64,000 nucleotides of DNA, taken from Amphibalanus amphitrite. Lineage: Eukaryota; Arthropoda; Thecostraca; Balanomorpha; Balanidae. The stretch is from NCBI RefSeq assembly GCF_019059575.1, contig NW_024881539.1, positions 620,001 to 684,000 on the forward strand. Reading direction: 5' to 3'. Of the stretch, positions 36,569 through 49,047 are shown in pieces (positions within the stretch are counted from its first letter, which is position 1; every line of letters begins with the position of its first letter). The position numbers and the translations under genes were made by a program. The notes under the pieces are model-generated. The model saw nothing but the letters and a program-made list of their open reading frames with translations, had not been told where the DNA came from and did no database searches.

Positions 36569-37248
36569 CAGGGGTGTAACTTTCCTAAAATGATTGTGGG
36601 TGCCCAGCTGTATTGGGGCGCCAGGCCGCTTTGGGGCGCAATAGATATTCTTTATGTGGATTGTGGAGCCTAAATTAACACCGACTTTGATAACATTGCT
36701 AGCCGAAGGGCGCTTCAAGTGACATGTCTGACTAAGCAAATACACGGTTAAAAGTGTAAAGTGACCGGAAGGGCGCAAACAAATGTAGAGGGTCGGCCAA
36801 ATGTAGGGGCGCCAGACGGTTACGAGGGCGCCGTGAAACCATGAAAAGGGCGCCATTCTCCTAGAAGGGCGCCGAGTGATTGAAAACGTTATGTGGTCCA
36901 GGGGCGCTAAGAGGCCAGAAGGGCGCTGCACTGTCAAGTAATGCTAAGTTGGTGGGGACGTAGGGGCGCCAGACGGCTGCGAGGGCGCCGTGAGACCATG
37001 CGAATGGCGCGGTGCTGTCAAAAGGGCGCCAGTGAGTGCCACTCTCCCAGAAGGGCGCCAAGTAAAAAGGCTATATTATCCAGGAACGCGAGACGGTCAG
37101 GAGGACGCCGTTAGAGCATCCGAAGGGCGCCGTGCTCTCGAACAGGACGCTTGTAAAAGACTTGTGGGTGCATTTTTATCATTGTGGGGGCATAATTTAG
37201 GATTGTGGGTGCACTGCCCCCACAAAGAGATATAAAATTACACCCCTG
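36569..37248. mobile_element. hAT-type MITE with perfect 8-bp duplication TCTACGAT
   Basis: TCTACGAT at 36561-36568 is repeated at 37249-37256. Termini are CAGGGGTGTAACTTT and the inverse of CAGGGGTGTAATTTT. The body carries repeated AAGGGCGCC/GGGGCGCCAGACGG units (36804-37135) and no coding sequence. Confidence 0.92.
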
Positions 37249-37771
37249 TCTACGATCTAAAACGTCATTTTCGGGTGGTGACTAGCGGTATATACCGTCG
37301 CTAAGGTCAGGAGACGCCTTTACCCGCACGCGTTTTCGTCGAACAATGGTAAACACTGTCCGGCCTACTGTCAGGCAGTGTGCCAATGTCATCGGCCTTA
37401 TAGAGGACAGCCGCTGTGACGACTCGACTGCAGTTTACGCCATTTCTCCCAGCCAACACAATAGAGCCGCATCAATAGTGCCATAATGAGCATGCACAAA
37501 GGAAACACCGGCGCCCTGGCCATTCGTCACCGAAACAGCGCTGTGCGGCTGTTTAGTGCACCGCCACTCCATGAGAACAGGTCCAGATGACTACCTCTTC
37601 AGTCGGCCATTCGTCCAGTGCACCTCCGAGCTACAGCTCGTGCCGCAATGTCTTCTGTCACGCTCTGATCGCGTGCGAGCTTCGACGCATCGCTAGTGAC
37701 GCACGATCGCTGGGAGGGCGGGTCGACGCGGCGGGTGGCCGCCGCTCCGACCTGACCCGGGCCGGCGTGCA

Positions 37772-40700
37772 ATGAAGCGCCCCCGCCACCCGGACAGGAC
37801 GCTGGAGCGGTTCCTGGTCGAGGGTGGCGGCTGGAGCCTCGCCGGCGCCATGTCTGGCGAGCAGGCGGGGAAGCTGCAGCGTATCAGACGGCTGACGGAG
37901 CAGCCGGACCGCGGGACAGCAGAGAAGCCCGCCGGCGCCGCGACCGCCTGGTGGCTGCGAGTTCGAGCCGTCATTGTCGCCGTGTTTGCGGTGCTGTTCC
38001 TCACACAGGTAGGTGAAGGAAACACGTAATCGACCGGCGTATACGATGATGTGCGTGTAGCAAACAGTCGCTCCTTAATAGAAATTGAAGTTTTCATGAT
38101 GTTGGGACTTTGAAACGGTTCCCGTATTCTCAAAATGCATTTGGATGCGGTATATATCATTTAGGAATGAAGTGCTTACTGCGAGTTTATAGACTCAAAT
38201 TAAGAGTAGACGTTCAACTAGAGTAAAATTGAAAATATAAAAAGTACGACAATCCAGGCTACAGGGACCACAGGCGTAACTTGGAAAATGGAATGATAAA
38301 AACGTTGAAATAAATACAAATAATTTATTCCAAAGGACTAATTGGTCGATAATTAGTGGGAGACGCGCAAAGTGGCTCTTCGTTTTCGCAGCAACTTTGC
38401 GTTCAATATACTTTATCTTCAGAATTTGTAACAATATAAAAATGTATGAATCGGTACAAGTATTCTATCAGGTCTTTGTCATAATAAACGCTCATTAGAC
38501 GCTCATAGTGTAATAGTGTTATATCGCTCACAGTGGTATCTAATGCTGGTTCCTTTGATTTCATGTCGCTGATGTCTGCAAAGGGTCTGATAATCTTCTA
38601 GCGAAGTGTCTGTCGAACATCGTGCAGCTTGCAACATCTGCGTGTGCATCACCGAAATAGCAAAACACAGCTTAAACCCATTTTAATTTCAGGTATTCGT
38701 CAGCGTGACGAAGCTTCTGTACAATAATACGATATCGACGGTAAAGTGGAAGCCTTTCGAGCAAGGCTTTCCTCTCCCAGCCGTGACCATCTGCTCGTAC
38801 ACAAACATCAACTCGTAAGTTTGTCACTTAATGCTGACAGGTGGAGACTTGCAAGGAACCGGCTTGGCTATGGGGCCGCATCAGGCGGCGGAGGTCAAGT
38901 TCACAATGGTGCTGGGACGGCGGATTTGCGTTGCCCGAACACCCACATTACTGGTAATTCTCCACCGAATGGACTGCTCCATTTTTGTTCAAATAAATAC
39001 ATAAATTATGCTGGAAGAATGGATTAAAATCAAATTGCTTCACCATAGAAAGATACTTATATCATACAAAATATCATTAAAACCGAGCTGGTTTAGGTTT
39101 AAGGACTCTTGTCTAATAAATATATGTTGTTCCAGAAATCTGACACTGGACCAGTTTGTTTTGGAGTGTAATGTGATTACTGACACCTGTGAAGAGGCTA
39201 TGGGCAAGTACTTGGAGGTAACAACGGTGAACTTGGACACCAGGAGATGCTTCACATTCACCACAAGTGAGCAGTTAGCTTGTGTTCATTTCATCGCCGC
39301 CATTCTCTGAAGTCTGATCAGTTACATTATTCATTTTATCTCCTAAACGCAGTGCATCTACAACAGTCACTTCCATAACTCTCATTTTCCTTCCATGTCT
39401 CTTTTTATAAGTTTTATTGCTCTTGTTTTCTCTTCCCGTTATCTCGTTTTTTTTCCTGGTCCACGATGAATGCGAATGCTAATAATGCGCAATCTTCCCC
39501 GGAGGCTTCATGCGGAAGCTGGTTTGTTAATTTCTGTCTTTGGGCCACGTTACATGCGAAAGAGACGTGCATACAGCGGCTTATAGGTCGTGATGTCTCC
39601 TTCAGCTTTTTAACGTAACGTTTAGCAATGAATATTCTGTAATCATTGCAAAATTTTATCCATTTCGATGCTGACAGTTCCGCTTTTATCATAAACAAGA
39701 CGTTGATGATTCCATATTACTGCAGGTCAAAATGCTCCATTGAATGAAAAGGATAACGGAATAGCAATGCGACTGGCGTTTCAGCCTGACGACATAGTCA
39801 AAGACAAGGTGGAGGTCTACCTTCACGGAAAGGCTGAGGTCAGTCAGCATGTTATTTATATGTACGTGACCACCATTTTACTGTCATGCTGCACGATTCA
39901 CTTACTTATCAACAAACGTTAATGACGAAGCAATTGGCTTTATCATATAGGATTTGTGATTCATATACCCGGGAATCTGCAATCCTCGAGATCATGATAA
40001 TCACTTATTATGTTTGTAAAATGAAGGCTGCTCAGTCCTGGTTCTTCTAATAAAACATCTGTGATTCGGGCCCGATTAGGATTCATAAATGTTTCCCTGT
40101 GTGTCCCTCTTGTTCTTTAGGCTTACAACCCATTCTTCGTCCTCGGCCTGGACCGCAACATCGAGATACCGCTTGGGAAGTCGATCAAGCTGGAGCTGAT
40201 GGTGGAGATGTCCAAATACCTTAACGGCTACGGCCACATGTGTCGGGAGGAGCCTGGGTACACCTATGTGGGCTGCCTCCGCTTCTGCTTTGAGGAGAAA
40301 CTAATCGAGGCGGGACCACGCTGCAAGTAAGAATTGATCATGTTTTGATCATGCTGCATTTGACGAAACCAATGACTGTAGCGTGACAATGTGTTCACAA
40401 CGGTAAACAGTAACACTGATATGCTATGAGCTCGAGCACGGTTGGCTTTATTCGAACGGCGTGACGGCTTCTGATCTAAAAATTTATGTCTTTATGTCTG
40501 TCTACAGGTTGGACTGGATGATTCCACATCATTCTGCACCGCTGTGTACTGAAGAAGATACCGTGCTGAATTTTAGCCGAGTGGTGGAAGAAAAGGTGAA
40601 TTAACTTGGAAGGAAACGGTTTATTATAGTGACGATTTCTTGATGAATATTTTGATGTAATTGCTGAGAAGACTACATCAATTATCATTGTTATATATAA

Positions 40701-41429
40701 TTATGTTCTATTACCCAAGTGAAAATTTTATTGGATTATTGTTTATGATTCAATAAACTGCGGCTTGTGTTGTAAAACTGTTCAGCGCTGGTGTTCTTCC
40801 TACAGGGCCTCACGGTCTCACAAGACCATCCCGAGTGCGAGGCCTCCTGTGACCAGGCATGCGTCACATACAACTATCGCGGCGTCGAGTACTCCTCGCT
40901 CGTTCAAACCAAACTCGTCGAAAATAAGGAGGCCAAGTTCAAATTTCGATTCCGTGACACATACTACACGGCAATCGAAGAAGTAATAAATTATGACTTT
41001 TGGAGGTAAGTTATGATCAGTAGCGAGATAAGTTAACCTCTCCTCCAAGAGTTTGATTAAATTTTTGATTGAACAAATGAGTAATGCACTGTGTACCGAT
41101 TATCAAACTTTTATTCCGTTTACAGGCCTGTACACTGTACAGTGTTCCGCATAATTTATTAGAGCTTACCCAATGACCCGTGCTTTGACCGATGTCAAAG
41201 CATCAAGAGCCAGTGACATTGTAATTAAGTCGCTACGCATGTATCTGACCTTCTGTATTTGACCCACAGTATGATCGGTGAGGTTGGCGGCACGCTGGGC
41301 TTTCTGCTCGGCCTGTCCCTCCTCTCCATCCTGGACCTGCTGGCTGACGGCGTGAAGTGGCTCAACAACTGGCGCATTCGCCGCAAAGGCCTCGCCGCCC
41401 GACTGCTCGTCGTCAGGGCCAAGTTCTGA
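37772..41429 (+). CDS. DEG/ENaC-family (amiloride-sensitive) sodium channel subunit
   Basis: This is a subunit of a trimeric, voltage-independent sodium channel of the plasma membrane. Eight exons join in phase: 37772-38008, 38693-38814, 39136-39266, 39726-39838, 40121-40326, 40508-40595, 40806-41005 and 41270-41429, giving 418 residues. TM1 lies at about 60-85. It is followed by FPLPAVTICSYTN, the family's post-TM1 motif. RRCFTFTTS and the Cys-containing GCLRFCFEEKLIEAGPRC and ECEASCDQACVTYNY segments make up the Cys-rich ectodomain. TM2 at about 368-396 contains GGTLGFLLGLSLLSILDLL with the G-L-S selectivity filter at 380-382. It is shorter than usual (most members have 500-650 residues). 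The cytoplasmic N-terminus shows no His-Gly gating motif, so the first exon may be mis-chosen or the protein divergent. Introns show nothing else recognisable. Confidence 0.88.
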
Positions 41430-41774
41430 ACCAATAGTATAAAACGCGCTCGCTAGAGTGCCGAGAGGGTGCAGAAATCTACCGATGGCCACCTCAGATT
41501 TAAGTCAGTCACGTTTCCTTTTTGAATTGCTCACCCAATTATGTTCTGCTTTCGATATCGCTTAAATAATAACTAAAGTAAAATTCAGTTTGTTCAAAAT
41601 AGCTGGGAAGATTTAAGGACAATACTGTGCCTCGGATAGTGTAGCTTACTGTTGAACTTCTTTGCTAGTAGTCATGTTAGATATGCCTACCTTTTGAAGA
41701 CTTTACATTAAATTATTCCCGAATTGGTGGTAAGATCGTTCTTGTCACAGCCCATGACAGTATACATAAGCCAC

Positions 41775-41780
41775 AATAAA
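41775..41780 (+). terminator. Polyadenylation signal of the DEG/ENaC gene
   Basis: AATAAA occurs 346 bp after the stop codon and is the only canonical signal before the convergent cuticle gene. Confidence 0.45.
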
Positions 41781-42038
41781 TCCCATTTAGTTGGAGAGTC
41801 CGTCTTGCTAAGTTGTCTCAACTGTTTGTCGTCAAGAAACAAACGTATACTCGCTCCATCACATATATTCTTCACAATATTTGTGAAGATTTTTTGATCA
41901 TTTTCAATGGCTGATGATCACAACACATGGTACAAACAAATGACAGGACAAACAAGAAAATCAAGTGGCAGACAACCCACTCGATGAAAGCATCACATTG
42001 TATCAAATGAGACTAGAAGAAGTGGACACATGCCCTCC

Positions 42039-43246
42039 TTAGTAGGCGTAGTTGCCGTAGGCAGGCAGGTGGGCAGAGTTGTAACCGTAAGAGAAAGCGG
42101 CTCCGGCCGTGTAGGCAGGCACGCCAGTGTAGGCAGGGGCGCTGCTGGTGTACCCGGCCGGGGCGGAGTAGGCAGCCGGGGTGTAGCCAGAGTAGGCAGC
42201 CGGGGTGTAGCCGGAGTAGACAGCCGGGGCAGGCTCGGTGTAGACGGGGCCGTCGGTGTCGGGGGCGGCGTCGGCAGCGGCGGCGGCGGCGGCGTACAGG
42301 CGGGCGAACTCGGCCTTGGCGGCGACCACCTCGGGGGTGTCGCTGACGGGCAGAGGCGCCACGGCGCTGCGCTTCTTGCGCGCGTCAGGGGCAGCATCAG
42401 CGGCGGCGGCAGCCTCGTCGTACAGCCGCTGGAACTCGGCCTTGGCGGCCTTCACCTCGGCAGTGTCGTCGACGGGAGCCGGGCCGACCAGCGAGTGCAC
42501 GGGCGCGGCCAGGTCGGCCTTCGGGGCCACCGGCAGGTTGGTCGCCTTCACGCGGAAGCCGGCGGAGTCGGCCACGTAGCTGACCGTCTGGACGATGCCG
42601 TTGGCGTCCCTGTAGCTGTACGAGCCGACGGTGCCACCGTAGGCGTTCTTGTTCTCGTGCTTGGTGCTCAGGCCGTCAGCGTAGCCGTAGCTGTAGCTGC
42701 CGAGCTCGTCCTGGGCGTGGTACTGAGAGCTGGTGGCGGCCGGCACGGGGGCGGCGTACGTGGTGTACGGAGCGTACGAGAACGGAGCGGCGTTGTAGGT
42801 CGTGTACGGGGCAGCAGCCGTGTAGGTCAGGGGATGAGCATTGTAGGTGTTGTGGAGAGGAGAAGCGAGGCTGTACCCGGCGGCGTACGGGAATCCCGCG
42901 TAGCCGTACCCAGCGTAGGGCAGGTACTGGGCTGCCGCAGCGGCCAGGACAGCGGACACGATCACCTGCAATGAAACACGAAAACACGAATATAAGAGCG
43001 TGTACTTACACATCGATATGACCCAATATAACGATTAGCAAAGACTGACTTGCTTATGGCAAAATTATCATTTTACTCGCTTTGCTTTTCTACCTAACGA
43101 AAGGCTTTGCATTTCATTGCACTAGCAGCATTATGTATGGTCAGCGACAATTTATAAACAGCTTAGAACTATTATGACTTCTGCTATTGTGTATGCTCAA
43201 TGCTCATGTATGTAAGTGCACCTCTGTTCCTTACCAGGACTTTCAT
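42039..43246 (-). CDS. Cuticle protein with RR-type chitin-binding domain and duplicated Ala-rich repeat
   Basis: This secreted structural cuticle protein has two minus-strand exons, 43246-43235 (MKVL, donor GTAAGG) and 42965-42039 (acceptor TTTCATTGCAG), giving 312 residues. The signal peptide is about residues 1-16 and is split by the intron after codon 4. A Tyr/Ala/Pro-rich N-terminal segment (YAPYTTYAAP-type) precedes the chitin_bind_4 domain at about 93-155, marked by ELGSYSYGYADGLSTKHENK, GGTVGSYSYRDANGIVQTVS and ADSAGFRVKATNLPV. Two copies of a DT-EV-AAKAEF-RLY repeat ending in AAAAADAAPD follow, separated by a basic KKRS site. The C-terminus has YSGYTPAA repeats. The domain variant and repeats resemble crustacean cuticle proteins. 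It converges on the DEG/ENaC gene, whose stop is 610 bp away. Confidence 0.93.
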
Positions 43247-43295
43247 GGTTGAACTCGCTGATGACTGTGGTGCCTGTGACCGTGAGGCGGCCGCC

Positions 43296-43301
43296 TTTAT
43301 A
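43296..43301 (-). promoter_or_regulatory. TATA box of the second cuticle-protein gene
   Basis: TATAAA on the minus strand lies 50 bp upstream of the start codon, predicting a very short 5' UTR starting near 43270. Confidence 0.7.
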
Positions 43302-43439
43302 GTGCGGCAGAGTCGCCGCTGGGGAGGGAGAGTGGCTGTGGGAGGACGAGCCACGCCCGTCCTCCCCTCCCTCCGGTCGCACCGGCCCGACCTTGGCAGA
43401 GTCGTGTCTTCACGGTATCTCCTCAGTTCGGATATGGAG

Positions 43440-44008
43440 GACAGACACCTGCCGGTGCCCAGACAGTAGACATTCCTATCACCTACCTAAGTGGAGAGGG
43501 AAGACGCTGCTGGCAATATTTAGAAAAAAATATATATTAACCCGTTTCCAGGTGGGCATATCAGTCAACTTCTCCATGATGAGAGGGGGAATTCGTCTAC
43601 CCCCAATTATTCCAAAAAGTACAAAATCGAGGGAGTGTCGCGGAAAAATAAACAAGAAATTCAGAGATGCGGAAAAGCAACCGATAGCTCGTAACAAGTG
43701 CTCTGAAAAGTATATGGTAAGGTCATCTTCACTCGTTTCAGTGTCTAGGTCACTAAAGTTGGACAAAATTTGCCCTTCAAGTCGTCCTTGTTTCGAAAAA
43801 AGAGTTACAAATTGCTATATAAACGTTTTCAGTACTTCCACATTTAGTTAGGTATATATATCTAATAGTAATATATCTGACCGCAGCAGGTAGCTTTTAT
43901 GAAAAGCCAGGCTAGATAAGGAATTTATAGTATAAAAATCAGGAGCTTTCCGATTCTGGAAATTTAGTCTCCGTGCAAAAAAAAACTTGACACTTGATGT
44001 AGGTACCT
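43440..44008. other. Intergenic, nothing recognised
   Basis: The stretch between the cuticle gene promoter and the hAT element holds two overlapping open frames near 43393-43851 with no family resemblance. Confidence 0.4.
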
Positions 44009-44982
44009 AAGCGTTGCAGGGCTGCGGAGTCGGAGTCGGAGTCGGAGTTGGAGTCGGTCGGAGTCGATAGTTCTGCCCGGAGTCGGAGTCGGAGTCGGAG
44101 TCGCCAAAATCTTACCGACTCCGACTCCAGAGTCGGAGTTAACGCTGCATGGCTCAATGTCATGCGCTGCACCTGTTTGATTGCCGAATACTGCGCTCGA
44201 AATTAGATTTTGTCGGGAAAAGGCCATTTTGCTGTTTTGGACGAGCGTTTTCAGCGAAAGAAGCAGAAGACGAAGAGTGCCCCGCAACCTGCTTTTTAAT
44301 TCTGCATGTTATTTTTAATGCATATTTGCACCGCAAAGCCTAGGAACGCACAAGGGATCGTTTCAGGCAAGATAAAACATTTCCATTGTGAACTTCAAAT
44401 ATCATTATGGCCGTTTTCACGACGGAACTTTCGCAGAGGAACTTATTTGATACCTAAAAAGTACCTACCCTTAGAGGCCTTAACATCCCTCAAACTGAAA
44501 TTTTTTATGTTCAAAATAATTTTAGAAGTTTAAATCCGGGCATTTTTTGCCCTCAAATCACTTATTTATTTACAAACACAGCAATTTTTGGTTCTAGTAG
44601 CCCACCTTTCGACTATGAGGTATTAAATCAGCGTGGCAACTTGCTCCCTCTTTGCTCCCTCGGGTATCTAATTCCGGAATTCTTAAAAACAAGGAAAGTA
44701 TATATCGAGTTCTCTTTTATACCTATTCAGTTATGTTTTAATGGTGATAAAAATATGACAAACTTTTTAATTACATTTCAGATAAGAAAACACGCAAAAC
44801 AATGAAACAAAAATAACTACGGCAGATAATTACCTTCAGGTATCTAATTCCGACCAATCAGCACCTCAGTAGGATATGACGTCATACAAGAATGGTGGTG
44901 AAGGCCGTTTGCAGTCTCGGCCGGTAGGTCACGTGACCGCCGGGCGCCTCGGGTCACGCGGCGGTCGGGAGTCGCAAGGCCC

Positions 44983-44988
44983 TATATA
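44983..44988 (+). promoter_or_regulatory. TATA-box candidate shared with the 10653 site
   Basis: TATATA-CCAGGTAG sits downstream of a GC-rich tract (44920-44975) and repeats the arrangement seen at 10653. Confidence 0.35.
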
Positions 44989-45277
44989 CCAGGTAGGGTC
45001 GTCCGGCGATTCTACCTTTTCGTGACGTCAGCTCGTGACGTCATTTGGAGTCAAGTCTCGAAGCCCTGTTCAATCCCCATGTAAATGAGCGATTTTCGAA
45101 GCACTGTAGAATGAAGTCTGCACAAGATATATCAAACCTAAGTATCTTATCTGAAAGAGCAGACAATTTTCTGCAAGTTATCTATTACGTGTTTTTCGCT
45201 AAATCTTTTGCTTTTTTCACAAAAGCGTAAAATGTCCCCCCATGTCTCCGCAGCCTCACTGCCGCCGGCCGCCGCGC

Positions 45278-45353
45278 GGTCGCGGTAGTGTAGTGGTTAG
45301 CGTGCCCGCGCAGTATTCCAAAGGTCCCGAGCTCGAATCTATGCGGTGCGGAA
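45278..45353 (+). other. tRNA-derived sequence (SINE head or tRNA pseudogene)
   Basis: The A-box-like GTAGTGTAGTGGTTAGCGT and B-box-like GAGCTCGAATCT are spaced as in a tRNA gene. The cloverleaf is not clean, in particular the anticodon arm. Its A-box region resembles the segment at 8103. Confidence 0.5.
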
Positions 45354-46318
45354 CTTTAGTTGCAATTCCAAGCTGAATATACGCACATCCATAATAAATA
45401 ATTATTCGTATAGCTAAACTGTCACCAAGCTATCCATATAAATTGACTTTACCCAAAATATCGGCAAGATTCTATTAAAATATAAATTCAAATATGGCGG
45501 CTTGGACTGCCGCGTGCGTTAGGCTCCGCCCATAGCTCCGCCCACATGCATGACGTCATTCGTGTTAGTGGACACACGCGGAGATAGGGGACGACATGGG
45601 CCTGGGGAGTCGGACGCGGGGCGTGGTCGCGGGCGGACGCGCGGGGCATCATGCTTTGCTTTGCTTGCTTTGTCAACTTCATATAACTTACTATCGCATT
45701 CGTGTGAAAGCCAAACACTGCTCAGTGTATTTAGAAATTCAAGTTTTGGAAAGCTCAAGTCCCTATAGCTCCTCAGGTCGGCAACAGTTGAAGCCTCATC
45801 TGAACCCATGTTGATGTGAAAAAAAACGAGGGTAAGGAACCTTGTGTTGCTTTTTCTTTTACCGTCATAATTATCTCAAACCATCACAATTTTGAGTTGC
45901 CACATTGTCTGCTTCACTACATTCGTGTAAAACTTGGGTGAAGGCTGGTGGCTCAAAGAAAGGTGAAGATATTTCTTTAAGTGCCTAATCCGTGAAATTG
46001 AAATATCCCGGCTTTACAAATCTACGCTTTTCATTTTCTCCACGATACATTTTTTAAAATTGTTTAAATTTTATCTACATTTGTTAAAATCGGGGCTTTG
46101 GTTTTGTGTAAACTAGATCATAAAGTTTACTATAGTTTTGTGTAACCTGATGGCTGAAGAAAATAGTAATTTTGCTAAAATGATGTGCGGAAATTTGTTG
46201 CTTTCCAAATCAAATTACTCATACCTATATTTCATTCAAAATTAGGAGGCATTATTACTGTTTTTTCTTGTAACATGAACTGAGTTTGGGTACGGTGCTC
46301 CGGAAACGTTGTGGAACT

Positions 46319-47270
46319 TTAACCCTCGCCCATGTAGGGGGGGGGGGGGTTGGTGCAACCCCCCCCCTGAGGTTTTTCGGGAATAGTGCAAAAACGGCGG
46401 CGCGCAGCGCCGCCAAATTTTGGGTACCTTATGGGGCAAACCTTGCGCATCTTTTGATAAAAAAAAAAATTGACCGGGTCATGTCAGGTCACGGAGTTAT
46501 GACGTCACAAAGGGAACAGCCTCCGGCCGGATTTTCACAAACTGAGTACCAACGCCCGAGGTTTCCTGCCGGTGGTACGGACATCGGTTGATGGATCGTG
46601 ATGAAACTTCCCATGCATGTTGGGGCAAGTATTGGCTATCATATGGTATAAGAAACTTGACCGGGTCAGGTCAGGTCACGGAGCTATGACGTCACAAGAG
46701 GAACAGCGTCCGGTACTATTTTTGAAAAGCGCCCGAACCACTATTTTGCTAATTCTTGTCACCTCAATGGGAATATGCAGCAATATTAGCTTCTATAGGG
46801 AGCAAATGGACCTCCCAAATCCAAAAATACAATCAGATTTCAAAAATTTAAATTTTGATTTTTCGAATTTCTGCCGCCGACTGTGACCTTGCCGACTTCC
46901 GGCGCTCCCAAGGCGCCATTTTTAGAGCTAGGGAAACGAAATACATACCAAACGATAGGGAATTGATCAAGGAACACGATAGTGAAGGTTTCAAGTCGAT
47001 ATCTCCCACCGTTTTGCCGCAATCGCCGCGGAAAGTTGAAAAAAGTCTATTTTTCCGAAAATTTGACCTTTGACCGGTCAAAAGTAGGTCAAATGTTGAC
47101 CTAGGACCAAAAAATATACCACCAATCGCGAGATCTCGGCGAGAGCAATCCGTTGGTCTTTTCCGCTAAGCTCTACGACGCTCCGTTTTCAAACGCCAAG
47201 GGGGGGGTCGCACCAACCCCCCCCCTGCATGGGCGAAGGTGGCAGATCGCCGTTTACGGGCGAGGGTTAA
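46319..47270. mobile_element. TTAA-flanked AGGTCA-family element
   Basis: The ends are TTAA-CCCTCGCCCATG and CGGGCGAGGG-TTAA. G-run/C-run hairpins lie near both ends (46339-46366 and 47200-47226). GGTCA words cluster at 46483-46500, 46655-46680 and 47068-47105. No ORF is credible. Confidence 0.85.
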
Positions 47271-47599
47271 GCTAGCTAGAGCAGTTTCCATAAAAATTGT
47301 TTAGATAGTTGACATGGCTTGTTGACAACTCTTTTGCTGTTTCTAAAAAAGTGAAAAAAAAATATTTTCCTGCATTAAGCACACAAGGCATGTTATTCTC
47401 ATAAGCTATCGAATGTGTGTGTGTTTTTTTAAGCTGTTTTTTTAAGCTTTTAAGCTGTAACTTCAGTTACTTCACTTTAGAACATATTGCCCAGAATGCG
47501 TCACTGATCATGAGCTGGTATATCATATCATATGTAGCAAATACATAAATGAGAATAGTGTGTCATGAATTTTTGTGCATGCTTCTGGATCATCTGTAA

Positions 47600-48720
47600 T
47601 TACATCAAAGGCTCGGCTCAAGAGTGTCCTGCCGACCAGCTTATGCCCAACCCTTTCTGTCCGCAGAACGTCGCCTGCGACTCCCGCACGCCGTTTGCCC
47701 CGGCCGTCCGTACTGGTCTTCGCGCTGCGAGCCGCGCTGGAGTTCGCGGCGGCGTCGTGGAGCTCCCATCGGGACGGCGTGTGATGCCCGCGTCGAGCTT
47801 ATAAGCCGTGAGCTTCGATTGGCGGCTCACGCGGTCACCAGCTGTATGTACAGCCTCGGCCCCGACGACCCCGCTAATGGCCGAGACCGGCATACCCCCG
47901 GCATGGGTCCGCTGTCCGGCGCAGCGCTGGCCGCCCGCATGCTATGCTACTTTTGGCTGTATCGCTGCCCAGCGGGAGCGCGCTCCACGCTGCGGAAGAG
48001 GTACACGTTGCGACCCGACTGAGGACTGCAACCGGATGGTGACACGTCGGCCTCTGCGCCCTGGCCGGGGCAGGCGTGACCGACGTCACAGTGGAGGAAC
48101 GCCCAAACAAGACCAGCCCACCGTCGGAGCAGCATGGAAATATCATGTTCTGCCTGGACGTCGGACCCGGCGGCCGCAGTGCACCTGCACACGTGCGGAG
48201 AGGGGCGCTGGAGGCTACTCTGGAGCTTCTGCCATTCCGCGGCGCGACTGCTGGCAAAACGGCGGCGATTGAGGCGGTTGGGAACAGCTGCAGCAATGGT
48301 GATGGCGGTGATGGCGACATGGCGGTTTGGGACTTCATCTCAGCGCGGCCGCCGCCCAGGCGCCGCTGCGCCCGGCTGCTCAGCCACCTACCGGATGGCG
48401 GGGTGGCCCTTACGGCCCTCACGCCCGTTCGGTCTGCGGCCACGTTGTGGGGTGGCGGTCGCGGGGTTAGCGGCGTTGGACTTCGTCCTTTATCCAGACT
48501 GCACCGTACCATCTGAACGGATGGATCTGCCAAGAAAGATGACATCCAAGGCGGCTATGAGGCGATCACAAAGCTTCACCAAGAGCTTCTCCTTCATGGG
48601 GCCGGCCGGCCGTTAAGTCGCAACACCGGCTGCCGAGTGCCAACAGCTGCGTGCGCTGGCGCCGACGCGTTGTGGGCCGCGCTGCTGACGCCCAAGCTGC
48701 GATATCAACCATCTATGAAT
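47600..48720. other. GC-rich, CpG-dense patch with overlapping open frames
   Basis: Composition jumps to very GC-rich inside an AT-rich element. Several frames up to 223 codons are open on both strands, which is expected from composition alone. The plus-strand frame ending near 48616 closes with KAAMRRSQSFTKSFSFMG, which looks protein-like but matches nothing I know. It could be a captured CpG-island promoter or exon. Confidence 0.35.
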
Positions 48721-49009
48721 AAGTGGCAGCGGTGGCGGCTTGTCAGTTGTTAACGTGCCTTAACAGACGTTGCGAATAGCCCGCGTTGGAATCGCATGGT
48801 TGGGAACACAACGCAAGTAAAAATGGGCTTCCTTGATGAACCTACTTTTTAAGCATTGTAGCCTTTGTAATTTTGGATGTTTTGCTGTAGATATTATTTT
48901 CTACATATATACTATATAGGCACTCACGCGCTTTAAATCGCGCAATGCAATTGAACCATGGCAAAGACAATGATAAATGAACTGAGAGCTGACATGCCCC
49001 ATGCTTTGT

Positions 49010-49047
49010 GTGTGTATGTGTGTGTGTGTGTTTTTTTTTTTTTTTTG
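49010..49047. repeat. (TG)n and T-run simple repeat
   Basis: A TG dinucleotide tract passes directly into a run of T. Confidence 0.85.

Noticed and set aside
42030-42974. A 314-codon plus-strand frame over the second cuticle gene
   Set aside because: It is an antisense Gly/Val-rich shadow of the Ala/Tyr-rich cuticle coding sequence.
47565-48616. Protein gene in the GC-rich patch
   Set aside because: Many frames are open on both strands, as composition predicts; none has a recognised domain or consistent splice structure. Kept only as an unexplained GC-rich patch.
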